Assembly (NCBI GenBank): GCA_963965975.1
Contig: OZ014411.1
Span: 15,210,446 to 15,274,445, forward strand
Direction: 5' to 3'
Origin: Xestospongia bergquistia
Taxonomy: Eukaryota; Porifera; Demospongiae; Haplosclerida; Petrosiidae
Length of the DNA: 64,000 bases
Positions 1 through 13,900 of this stretch are shown here, in pieces; position 1 is the first letter of the stretch; each line of letters begins with the position of its first letter. Below the pieces are notes generated by a model that made no database searches, was not told the DNA's origin, and worked only from the letters and a program-made list of their open reading frames with translations. Position numbers and translations under genes: made by a program.

Positions 1-71
1 TTTTAAGAAAAAAATAATTTTATCTTCAGTTGTATAGACTTTGTCATATAACATATATACATGACACTTAC

Positions 72-170
72 TGCATTAACAATGTCTAAATTAGCCCTTT
101 TCATAATTAAAATCAAAACAACATCCTTGTATCCCTTCATTGCAGCTAACAAAACCGGTGTAGATCCCAC
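72..170 (-). CDS. Ankyrin-repeat exon, type B, second copy
   Basis: This 99-bp exon (33 codons, minus strand) starts with V-G-S-T-P-V-L-L-A-A-M-K-G-Y and ends with A-N-L-D-I-V-N-A. It keeps the ankyrin pattern of a TP-hairpin, an LLAA helix, a GY turn, a hydrophobic second helix and an ANLDI end. The acceptor is CT on the plus strand at 171-172 and the donor reads GTAAGTG. It is the paralogue of the exon at 26955-27053, and the similarity continues into the flanking intron (positions 1-590 against about 26880-27430). The helix 2 segment V-V-L-I-L-I-M-K has lost the usual glycine before A-N (R-A-N instead of G-A-N), a mild decay. On its 5' side it is separated from the previous exon by a 25-kb satellite-filled intron. 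Confidence 0.85.
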
Positions 171-590
171 CTAAATATATAATAATAACCAAATAATTGT
201 CAGCAATAAAATACATTGTAAGTCTGCACAATACTACAGTAACATTTTTTTATATGTATTCTATTTGTACACTAGTAGTATATACAACATATACAACATT
301 ACAAAGTATTACATTGATACATAATTTGATACTATCATGCTATGAAGACACCATACAAATTAGAGGTGATAACTTAATCATAAACATGAAAACAAAAAAA
401 ATATTGCTTTTAAAAAATGACAACATTGTATTTAAGAAATTAGACATTATTATATTAACACCAATTATACTGTAAAGGACATTATGATGACAAGAATTTA
501 CAGCAACACAAATGTATGGAAAAGCAATTGAGTTAACAAAATGACTACAATGCATTGAATAAATTTAGAAATAAAATTAAATTATATCAC
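171..590. other. Unique intron flank left of the satellite
   Basis: This is AT-rich intron sequence homologous to 27054-27430 in the paralogous intron (same order of short blocks, such as the AGTAACATT and CATTACAAAGTAT stretches). It contains the first worn satellite-like unit near 470-600. I see no open coding segment; two short frames here end at random and match no family. Confidence 0.7.
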
Positions 591-1388
591 ACCTACCATC
601 TATTGTTAAAGGACACATTCAGATGACAAGTTATTATAGAGAAAACAATTTGTAAGCAAAAAAGATTTAAATAAATAAAATCACAAAACATACATTGAAT
701 AAAATTAACATTATATTGCATAATTTCAAACCTACCTCCTATTGTAATATTAAAGAAAACATCCAGATGACAAGGTATTGTACCATAAACAATAATGAAA
801 GCCAAAAAGATTAAAATAGATACAATCACAACAATCCATTGAATAAAATTAAAATTATATTACATTATGTCACATCTAACACCTATTATAGCGTAAAAGG
901 ACACATCCAGATGACAAGTTATTGTACCATAAACAATAATGAAAGCCAAAATGATTACAATAGATACAATCACAACAATGCATTAAATAAAATTAAAATT
1001 ATATTACATTATATCAAACCTACCCGCTATTGTAACATTAAAGGAAACATCCAGATGACAAGTTATTGTACCATAAACAATAATGAAAGCCAAAAAGATT
1101 AAAATAGATATAATCAGAACAATGTATAGAATAAAATTAAAATCAAATTACATTAGTGTCAAACCTACCCGCTATTGTAATGTTAAAGGAAACATCCAGA
1201 TGACAAGTTATTGTACCATAAACAATAATGAAAGCAAAAATTATTAAAATGGATACAATCACAACAATGCATTGAATAAAATTAAAATTATATTACATTA
1301 TGTCACACTTACCTCCTATTATAATTTTAAAGGAAACATCCAGATGACAAGTTATTGTACCATAAACGATAATGAAAGCAAAAAATGA

Positions 1389-4300
1389 TTAAAATAGATA
1401 CAATCACAACAATGTATTGAATAAAATTAAAATTATATTACATTATGTCAAACCTACCCACTATTGTAATGTTAAAGAAAACATCCAGATGACAAGTTAT
1501 TGTACCATAAACGAGAATGAAAGCCAAAAAGATTAAAATAGATACAATCACAACAATGTATTGAATAAAATTAAAATTATATTACATTATGTCAAACCTA
1601 CCCACTATTGTAATGTTAAAGAAAACATCCAGATGACAAGTTATTGTACCATAAACGAGAATGAAAGCCAAAAAGATTAAAATAGATACAATCACAACAA
1701 TGTATTGAATAAAATTAAAATTATATTACATTATGTTAAACATACCCACTATTTTAATGTTAAAGGAAACATCCAGATGACAAGTTATTGTATCATAAAT
1801 AATAATGAAAGCCAAAATGATTAAAATAGATACAATCACAACAATGCATTGAATAAGATTAAAATTATATTATATTATATCAAACCTACCAACTTTTGTA
1901 ACGTTAAAGGAAACATCCAGATGACAAGTTGTTGTACCATAAACGAGAATAAAAGCAAAAAATGATTAAAATACATACAACCACAACAATGCATTGAATA
2001 ACATTAAAATTATATTATATATTATGTCAAACCTACCTCCTATTGTTATGTTAATGGCAATATCCAGATGACAAGTTATTGTACCATAAACAATAGTAAA
2101 AGCCAAATAGATCAAAATAGATATAATCAGAAAAATGCATTGAATAAAATTAAAATTATATTACATTTTGTCATACTTACATCAAACTTATATTAGATTA
2201 CAGAGTTAAGGACACATCCAGATGACAAGTTATTTCAGCACCATAAACAATAATGAAAGCCAAAAAGATTAAAATAGATACAATCACAACAATCCATTGA
2301 ATAAAATTAAAATTATATTACATTATGTCACATCTACCTCAAACTTATGTCAGATTATAGAGTTAAGCACACATCCAGATGACAAGTTATTGTATCATAA
2401 AAAACAATGAAAGCCAAAAAGATAAAAATAGATACAATCACAATAATGCATTGAATAAAATTAAAATTATATCACATTATGTTAAGCTTACCCCCTATTT
2501 TAATGTTAAAGGAAACATCCAAATGATAAGTTATTGTACCATAAACAATAATGAAAGCCAAAAAGATTAAAATGGATACAATTACAACAATGTATTGAAT
2601 TAAGATTAATATATTATTACATTATGTCACACCTACCTTCTATTATAGTGTAAAAGGACACATTTAGATGACAAGGTATTGTACCATAAACAATAATGAA
2701 AGAGAAAAAGATTAAAGTAGATATAATCACAACAATGTATTGAATAAAATAAAATTTATATTATATCATGTCAAACCTACCGACTATTGTAATGTTAAAG
2801 GAAACATCCAGATGACAAGTTATTGTACCATAAACAATAATGAAAGCAAAAAAGATTAAAATAGATACAATCACAACAATGTATTGAATAAGATTAAAAT
2901 TATATTACATTATGTCAAACCTACCTCCTATTGTAATGTTAAAGGAAACATCCAGATGACAAGTTATTGTACCATAAACAATAATGAAAGCAAAAAAAGA
3001 TTAAAATAGATACAATCACAACAATGTATTGAATAAAATTAATATATTATTACATTATGTCACACCTACCTTCTATTATAGTGTAAAAGGACACATTTAG
3101 ATGACAAGTTATTGTACCATAAACAATAATGAAAGCAAAAAAGATTAAAATAGATACAATCACAACAATGTATTGAATAAAATTAAAATTATATTACATT
3201 ATGTCAAACCTACCCACTATTGTAATGTTAAAGAAAACATCCAGATGACAAGTTATTGTACCATAAACGAGAATGAAAGCCAAAAAGATTAAAATAGATA
3301 CAATCACAACAATGTATTGAATAAAATTAAAATTATATTACATTATGTCAAACCTACCCACTATTGTAATGTTAAAGAAAACATCCAGATGACAAGTTAT
3401 TGTACCATAAACGAGAATGAAAGCCAAAAAGATTAAAATAGATACAATCACAACAATGTATTGAATAAAATTAAAATTATATTACATTATGTTAAACATA
3501 CCCACTATTTTAATGTTAAAGGAAACATCCAGATGACAAGTTATTGTATCATAAATAATAATGAAAGCCAAAATGATTAAAATAGATACAATCACAACAA
3601 TGCATTGAATAAGATTAAAATTATATTATATTATATCAAACCTACCAACTTTTGTAACGTTAAAGGAAACATCCAGATGACAAGTTGTTGTACCATAAAC
3701 GAGAATAAAAGCAAAAAATGATTAAAATACATACAACCACAACAATGCATTGAATAACATTAAAATTATATTATATATTATGTCAAACCTACCTCCTATT
3801 GTTATGTTAATGGCAATATCCAGATGACAAGTTATTGTACCATAAACAATAGTAAAAGCCAAATAGATCAAAATAGATATAATCAGAAAAATGCATTGAA
3901 TAAAATTAAAATTATATTACATTTTGTCATACTTACATCAAACTTATATTAGATTACAGAGTTAAGGACACATCCAGATGACAAGTTATTTCAGCACCAT
4001 AAACAATAATGAAAGCCAAAAAGATTAAAATAGATACAATCACAACAATCCATTGAATAAAATTAAAATTATATTACATTATGTCACATCTACCTCAAAC
4101 TTATGTCAGATTATAGAGTTAAGCACACATCCAGATGACAAGTTATTGTATCATAAAAAACAATGAAAGCCAAAAAGATAAAAATAGATACAATCACAAT
4201 AATGCATTGAATAAAATTAAAATTATATCACATTATGTTAAGCTTACCCCCTATTTTAATGTTAAAGGAAACATCCAAATGATAAGTTATTGTACCATAA

Positions 4301-4900
4301 ACAATAATGAAAGCCAAAAAGATTAAAATGGATACAATTACAACAATGTATTGAATTAAGATTAATATATTATTACATTATGTCACACCTACCTTCTATT
4401 ATAGTGTAAAAGGACACATTTAGATGACAAGGTATTGTACCATAAACAATAATGAAAGAGAAAAAGATTAAAGTAGATATAATCACAACAATGTATTGAA
4501 TAAAATAAAATTTATATTATATCATGTCAAACCTACCGACTATTGTAATGTTAAAGGAAACATCCAGATGACAAGTTATTGTACCATAAACAATAATGAA
4601 AGCAAAAAAGATTAAAATAGATACAATCACAACAATGTATTGAATAAGATTAAAATTATATTACATTATGTCAAACCTACCTCCTATTGTAATGTTAAAG
4701 GAAACATCCAGATGACAAGTTATTGTACCATAAACAATAATGAAAGCAAAAAAAGATTAAAATAGATACAATCACAACAATGTATTGAATAAAATTAATA
4801 TATTATTACATTATGTCACACCTACCTTCTATTATAGTGTAAAAGGACACATTTAGATGACAAGTTATTGTACCATAAACAATAATGAAAGCAAAAAAGA
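1389..4900. repeat. Higher-order satellite repeat: 1,756-bp block in tandem duplicate
   Basis: The sequence at about 1389-3144 is repeated nearly unchanged at about 3145-4900. Matching points lie exactly 1,756 bp apart, for example 1482/3238, 2379/4135 and the GGTTAATGGCAATATCC-type variant unit. One block holds twelve monomers, including the standard, CACACC and ATCAAAC types in the same order. A third, partial copy (about 7670-8610, offset 6,012 from the first) shows the block has been copied at a distance too. Confidence 0.9.
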
Positions 4901-7900
4901 TTAAAATAGATATAATCACAACAATGTATTGAATAAAATTAAAATTATATTACATTATGTCAAACCTACCCACTATTGTAATGTTAAAGAAAACATCCAG
5001 ATGACAAGTTATTGTACCATAAACGAGAATGAAAGCCAAAAAGATTAAAATAGATACAATCACAACAATGTATTGAATAAGATTAAAATTATATTATATT
5101 ATATCAAACCTACCAACTTTTGTAACGTTAAAGGAAACATCCAGATGACAAGTTGTTGTACCATAAACGAGAATAAAAGCCAAAAAGATTAAAATAGATA
5201 CAATCACAACAATGCATTGAATAAAATTAAAATTATATTACATTATGTCACATCTACCTCAAACTTATGTTAGATTATAGAGTTAAGCACATCCAGATGA
5301 CAAGTTATTGTATCATAAAAAACAATGAAAGCCAAAAAGATAAAAATAGATACAATCACAATAATTCATTGAATAAAATTAAAATTATATCACATTTTGT
5401 TAAGCTTACCCCCTATTTTAATGTTAAAGTAAACATCCAGATGATAAGTTATTGTACCATAAACAATAATGAAAGTCAAAAAGATTAAAATAGATATAAT
5501 CACAAAGATGTATTGAATAAAATTAATATATTATTACATTATGTCACACCTACCTTCTATTATAGTGTAAAAGGACACATTTAGATGACAAGGTATTGTA
5601 GCATAAACAATAATGAAAGCAAAAAGATTAAAATAGATATAATCACAACAATGTATTGAATAAAATTAAAATTATATTACATTATGTTAAACCTACCGAC
5701 TATTGTAATGTTAAAGGAAACATCCAGATGACATGTTATTGTACCATAAACAATAATGAAAGTCAAAAAGATTAAAATAGATATAATCACAAAGATGTAT
5801 TGAATAAAATTAATATATTATTACATTATGTCACACCTACCTTCTATTATAGTGTAAAAGGACACATTTAGATGACAAGTTATTGTACCATAAACAATAA
5901 TGAAAGAGAAAAAGATTAAAATAGATATAATCAGAACAATTCATTAAATAAAATTAAAATTACATTACATCATCTTAAACGTACCAGCTAATGTAATGTT
6001 AAAGGAAACATCCAGATGACAAGTTATTGTACAATAAACAATAATGAAAGCAAGAAAGATTAAAATAGATACAATCACAACAATGCATTGAATAAGTTTA
6101 AAAATATATTACATTATGTCAAACCTACTGGCTATTGTAATGTTAAAGGAAACATCCCGATGACAAGTTATTGTACCATAAACAATAATGAAAGCAAAAA
6201 AAGATTAAAATAGATACAATCACAACAATGCATTGAATAAGATTAAAATTATATTACATTATGTCAAACCTACCGGCTATTGTATTGTTAAAGGAAACAT
6301 CCAGATGACAAGTTATTGTACCATAAACAATCATGAAAGCAAAAAAAGATTAAAATAGATACAATCACAACAATGCATTGAATAAGATTAAAATTATATT
6401 ATATTATGTCAAACCTACCGACTTTTGTAATGTTAAAGGAAACATCCAGATGACAAGTTATTGTACCATAAACAATAATGAAAGCAGAAAAGATTAAAAT
6501 AAATACAATTACAACAACAGATTGAATAAAATTAAAATTACATTACATTAGGTAAAACATACCTCCTATTGTAATGTTAAAGGAAACATCCAGATGACAA
6601 GTTATTGTACCATAAACAATAATGTAAGCCAATGAGATTAAAATAGATATAATTAGAAAAAATGCATTGAATAAAATTAAAATTATATTACATTTTGTCA
6701 TACTTACATCAAACTTATATTAGATTACAGAGTTAAGGACACATCCAGATGACAAGTTATTGCACCATAAACAATAATGAAAGCCAAAAAGATTAAAATA
6801 GATACAATCACAACAATCCATTGAATATAATTAAAATTATATTACATTATGTCACATTTACCTCAAACTTATGTCAGATTATAGAGTTAAGCACACATCC
6901 AGATGACAAGTTATTGTATCATAAAAAACAATGAAAGCCAAAAAGATAAAAATAGATACAATCATAATAATGCATTGAATAAAATTAAAATTATATCACA
7001 TTATGTTAAGCTTACCCCCTATTTTAATGTTAAAGGAAACATCCAGATGACAAGTTATTGTACCATAAACAATAATGAAAGCCAAAAAGATTAAAATGGA
7101 TACAATCACAACAATGTATTGAATTAAGATTAATATATTATTACATTATGTCACACCTACCTTCTATTATAGTGTAAAAGGACACATTTAGATGACATGG
7201 TATTGTACCATAAACAATAATAAAAGCAAAAAAGATTAAAATAGATATAATCACAACAATGCATTGAATAAAATCAAAGTTACATTACATTATGTCAAAC
7301 CTACCGACTATTGTAATGTTAAACGAAACATCCAGATGACAAAGTATTATATCATAAAATAATAATGAAAGCCAAAAAGATTAAAATAGATACAATCACG
7401 ACAATGTATTGAATAAAATTAAAATTATATTACATTATGTCACACTTACGTCATGCTTATATTAGAGTATAGAGTCAAAGAAACATCCAGATGATAAGTT
7501 ATTGTACCATAAATGATAATGAAAGCAAAAAATGATTAAAATACATACAATCACAAGAATGCATTCAATAAAATTAAAATTATATTACATTATGTCACAC
7601 TTACGTCATGCTTATATTAGAGTATAGAGTGAAAGAAACATCCAGATGACAATTATTGTACCATAAACGAGAATGAAAGCCAAAAAGATTAAAATAGATA
7701 CAATCACAACAATGTATTGAATAAAATTAAAATTATATTACATTATGTTAAACATACCCACTATTTTAATGTTAAAGGAAACATCCAGATGACAAGTTAT
7801 TGTATCATAAATAATAATGAAAGCCAAAATGATTAAAATAGATACAATCACAACAATGCATTGAATAAGATTAAAATTATATTATATTATATCAAACCTA

Positions 7901-10900
7901 CCAACTTTTGTAACGTTAAAGGAAACATCCAGATGACAAGTTGTTGTACCATAAACAAGAATAAAAGCAAAAAATGATTAAAATACATACAACCACAACA
8001 ATGCATTGAATAACATTAAAATTATATTATATATTATGTCAAACCTACCTCCTATTGTTATGTTAATGGCAATATCCAGATGACAAGTTATTGTACCATA
8101 AACAATAATAAAAGCCAAAGAGATTAAAATAGATATAATCAGAAAAATGCATTGAATAAAATTAAAATTATATTACATTTTGTCATACTTACATCAAACT
8201 TATATTAGATTACAGAGTTAAGGACACATCCAGATGACAAGTTATTGCAGCACCATAAACAATAATGAAAGCCAAAAAGATTAAAATAGATACAATCACA
8301 ACAATCCATTGAATATAATTAAAATTATATTACATTATGTCACATCTACCTCAAACTTATGTCAGATTATAGAGTTAAGCACACATCCAGATGACAAGTT
8401 ATTGTATCATAAAAAACAATGAAAGCCAAAAAGATAAAAATAGATACAATCACAATAATGCATTGAATAAAATTAAAATTATATCACATTATGTTAAGCT
8501 TACCCCCTATTTTAATGTTAAAGGAAACATCCAGATGATAAGTTATTGTACCATAAACAATAATGAAAGCCAAAAAGATTAAAATGGATACAATTACAAC
8601 AATGTATTGAATTAAGATTAAAGTTATATTACATTATGTTAAACCTACCGACTATTGTAATGTTAAAGGAAACATCCAGATGACATGTTATTGTACCATA
8701 AACAATAATGAAAGTCAAAAAGATTAAAATAGATATAATCAGAACAATGCATTGAATAAAATTAAAGTTACATTACATTATGTCAAACCTACCTCCTATT
8801 GTAATGTTAAAGGAAACATCCAGATGACATGTTATTGTACCATAAACAATAATGAAAGCAAAAAAAGATTAAAATAGATACAATCACAAAAATGTATTGA
8901 ATAAAATTAATATATTATTACATTATGTCACACCTACCTTCTATTATAGTGTAAAAGGACACATTTAGATGACAAGTTATTGTACCATAAACAATAATGA
9001 AAGAGAAAAAGATTAAAGTAGATATAATCAAAACAATGTATTGAATAAAATAAAATTTATATTATATTATGTCAAACCTACCGACTATTGTAATGTTAAA
9101 GGAAACATCCAGATGACAAGTTATTGTAGCATAAACAATAATGAAAGCAAAAAAGATTAAAATAGATACAATCACAACAATGTATTGAATAAGATTAAAA
9201 TTATATTACATTATGTCAAACCTACCTCCTATTGTAATGTTAAAGGAAACATCCAGATGACAAGTTATTGTACCATAAACAATAATGAAAGCAAAAAAAG
9301 ATTAAAATAGATACAATCACAAAAATGTATTGAATAAAATTAATATATTATTACATTATGTCACACCTACCTTCTATTATAGTGTAAAAGGACACATTTA
9401 GATGACAAGTTATTGTACCATAAACAATAATGAAAGAGAAAAAGATTAAAGTAGATATAATCACAACAATGTATTGAATAAAATAAAATTTATATTATAT
9501 CATGTCAAACCTACCGACTATTGTAATGTTAAAGGAAACATCCAGATGACAAGTTATTGTACCATAAACAATAATGAAAGCAAAAAAGATTAAAATAGAT
9601 ACAATCACAACAATGTATTGAATAAGATTAAAATTATATTACATTATGTCAAACCTACCTCCTATTGTAATGTTGAAGGAAACATCCAGATGACAAGTTA
9701 TTGTACCATAAACAATAATGAAAGCAAAAAAAGATTAAAATAGATACAATCACAAAAATGTATTGAATAAAATTAATATATTATTACATTATGTAACACC
9801 TACCTTCTATTATAGTGTAAAAGGACACATTTAGATGACAAGTTATTGTACCATAAACAATAATGAAAGCAAAAAAGATTAAAATAGATATAATCACAAC
9901 AATGTATTGAATAAAATTAAAATTATATTACATTATGTCAAACCTACCGACTATTATAATATTAAAGGAAACATCCAGATGACAAGTTATTGTACCATAA
10001 ACAATATGGAAAGCAAAAAGATTAAATAGATACAATCACAAAAATGTATTGAATAAAAATAAAATTATATTACATTATGTCAAACCTACCCACTATTGTA
10101 ATGTTAAAGGCAACATCCAGATGACAAGTTATTGTAACATAAACAATAATAAAAGATTAAAATAGATACAATCACAACAATGTATTGAATAAAATTAAAG
10201 TTACATTACATTATGTCAAACCTACCATCTATTGTAATGTTAAAGGACATCCAGATGACAAATTATTGTACCATAAACAATAATGAAAGTCAAAAAGATT
10301 AAAATAGATACAATCACAACAATGCAATGAATAAGATTAAAATTATATTGCATTATGTCAAACCTACCCGCTATTGTAATGTTAAAGGAAACATCCAGAT
10401 GACAAGTTATTGTACCATAAACAATAATAAAAGATTAAAATAGATACAATCACAACAATGTATTGAATAAAATTAAAGTTACATTACATAATGTCAAACC
10501 TACCATCTATTGTAATGTTAAAGGACATACAGATGACAAATTATTGTACCATAAACAATAATGAAAGACAAAAGAAGTAAAATAGATACAAACACAACAA
10601 TGCAATGAATAAGATTAAAATTATATTGCATTATGTCAAACCTACCCGCTATTGTAATGTTAAAGGAAACATCCAGATGACAAGTTATTGTACCATTAAC
10701 AAAAAGTGAAAGCGAAAAAAATTAATGTAGATACAATCACAACAATACATTGAATAAGATTAAAATTATATTACATTATGTCAAACCTACTGGCTATTGT
10801 AATGTTAAACGAAACATCCAAATGACAAGTTATTGTATCATAAACAATAATGAAATTCAAAAAGATTAAAATAGATACAATCACAACAATGCAATGAATA

Positions 10901-13900
10901 AGATTAAAATTATATTGCATTATGTCAAACCTACTCGCTATTGTAATGTTAAAGGAAACATCCAGATGACAAGTTATTGTACCATAAACAATAATGAAAG
11001 AAAAAAAGAGTAAAATAGATATAATCACAACAATGCAATGAATAAGATTAAAATTATATTGCATTATGTCAAACCTACCATCTATTGTAATGTTAAAGGA
11101 AACATCCAGATGACAAGTTATTGTACCATTAACAAAAAGTGAAAGCGAAAAAAATTAATATAGATACAATCACAAAAATACATTGAATAAGATTAAATTA
11201 TATTACATTATGTCAAACCTACCGGCTATTGTAATGTTAAAGGAAACATCCAGATGACAAGTTATTGTATCATAAATGATAATAAAAGCAAAAAAAAGAT
11301 TAAAATAGATACAATCACAACAATGTATTGAATAAGATTAAAATTATATTACATTATGTCAAACCTACCGACTTTTGTAATGTTAAAGGAAACATCCAGA
11401 TGACAAGTTATTGTACCATAAACAATAATGAAAGCCAAAGAGATTAAAATAGATATAATTAGAAAAATGCATTGAGTAAATTTAAAATTATATTACATTT
11501 TGTCATACTTAAATCAAATGTATATTAGATTACAGAGTTAAAAACACATCCAGATGACAAGTTATTGCACCGTAAACAATAATAAAAGTCAAAAAGATTA
11601 AAATAGATACAGTTACAACAACGTATTGAATAGAATTAAAATTATATAACATTATTTCATATCTAACACCTATTATAGTGTAAAAGGAAACATCCAGATG
11701 ACAAGTTATTGTACCATAAACAATAATGAAAGCAAAAAAGATTAAAATAAATACAATTACAACAACAGATTGAATAAAATTAAAATTACATTACATTAGG
11801 TAAAACGTACCTCCTATTGTAATGTTAAAGGAAACATCCAGATGACAAGTTATTTTACCATAAACAATAATGTAAGCCAAAGAGATTAAAATAGATATAA
11901 TTAGAAAAATGCATTGAATAAAATTAAAATTATATTACATTTTGTCATACTTACATCAAACTTATATTAGATTACAGAGTTAAGGACACAGCCAGATGAC
12001 ATGTTATTGCACCATAGACAATAATGAAAGCCAAAAAGATTAAAATAGATACAATCACAACAATCCATTGAATATAATTAAAATTATATTACATTATGTC
12101 ACATTTACCTCAAACTTATATTAGATTATAGAGTTAAGCAAACATCCAGATGACAAGTTATTGTATCATAAAAAACAATGAAAGCCAAAAAGATAAAAAT
12201 AGATACAATCATAATAATGCATTGAATAAAATTAAAGTTACATTACATTATGTCAAACCTACCGACTATTGTAATGTTAAAGGAAACATCCAGATGACAA
12301 GTTATTGTACCATAAACAATAATGAAAGTCAAAAATATTAAAATAGATACAATTACAACAATGTATTGAATTAAGATTAAAATTATATTACATTATGTCA
12401 AACCTACCGACTATTGTAATGTTAAAGGAACATCCACATGACAAGTTATTGTACCATAAACAATAATGAAAGTCAAAAAGATTAAAATAGATATAATCAG
12501 AACAATGCATTGAATAAAATTAAAGTTACATTACATTATGTCAAACCTACCGACTATTGTAATGTTAAAGGAAACATCCAGATGACAAGTTATTGTACCA
12601 TAAACAATAATGAAAGTCAAAAATATTAAAATAGATACAATCACAAAAATGTATTGAATAAAATTAAAATATTATTACATTATGTCACACCTACCTTCTA
12701 TTATAGTGTAAAAGGACACATTTAGATGACAAGTTATTGTACCATAAACAATAATGAAAGAGAAAAAGATTAAAATAGATATAATCAGAACAATGCATTT
12801 AATAAAATTAAAATTACATTACATTATGTTAAACGTACCAGCTTTGTAATGTTAAAGGAAACATCCAGATGACAAGTTATTGCACCAGTAACAAAAAGTG
12901 AAAGTGAAAAAGATTTAAATAGATACAATCACAACAATGCATTGTATAAGTTTAAAATTATATTACATTATGTCAAACCTACCGGCTATTGTAATGTTAA
13001 ATGAAACATCCAGATGACAAGTTATTGTATCATAAATAATAATGAAAGCAAAAATGATTAAAATAGATAAAATCACAACAATGCATTGAATAAGATTAAA
13101 GTTATATTACATTTTGTCATACTTACATCAAACTTATATTAGATTACAGAGTTAAGGACACATCCAGATGACAAGTTATTTCAGCACCATAAACAATAAT
13201 GAAAGCCAAAAAGATTAAAATAGATACAATCACAACAATCCATTGAATAAAATTAAATTTATATTACATTATGTCACATTTACCTCAAACTTATGTCAGA
13301 TTATAGAGTTAAGCACACATCCAGATGACAAGTTATTGTATCATAAAAAACAATGAAAGCCAAATAGATAAAAATAGATACAATCACAATAATGCATTGA
13401 ATAAAATTAAAATTATATCACATTTTGTTAAGCTTACCCCCTATTTTAATGTTAAAGTAAACATCCAGATGATAAGTTATTGTACCATAAACAATAATGA
13501 AAGCCAAAAAGATTAAAATGGATACAATTACAACAATGTATTGAATTAAGATTAAAGTTATATTACATTATGTTAAACCTATCGACTATTGTAATGTTAA
13601 AGGAAACATCCAGATGACATGTTATTGTACCATAAACAATAATGAAAGTCAAAAAGATTAAAATAGATATAATCAGAACAATGCATTGAATAAAATTAAA
13701 GTTACATTACATTATGTCAAACCTACCTCCTATTGTAATGTTAAAGGAAACATCCAGATGACATGTTATTGTACCATAAAAAATAATGAAAGCAAAAAAA
13801 GATTAAAATAGATACAATCACAAAAATGTATTGAATAAAATTAATATATTATTACATTATGTCACACCTACCTTCTATTATAGTGTAAAAGGACACATTT

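Noticed and set aside
10771-11064. 97-codon minus-strand hydrophobic frame in the satellite (also 18383-18616 and 21422-21676)
   Set aside because: It depends on chance indels that keep two units in phase, is not shared by neighbouring units, and has no promoter or splice context.
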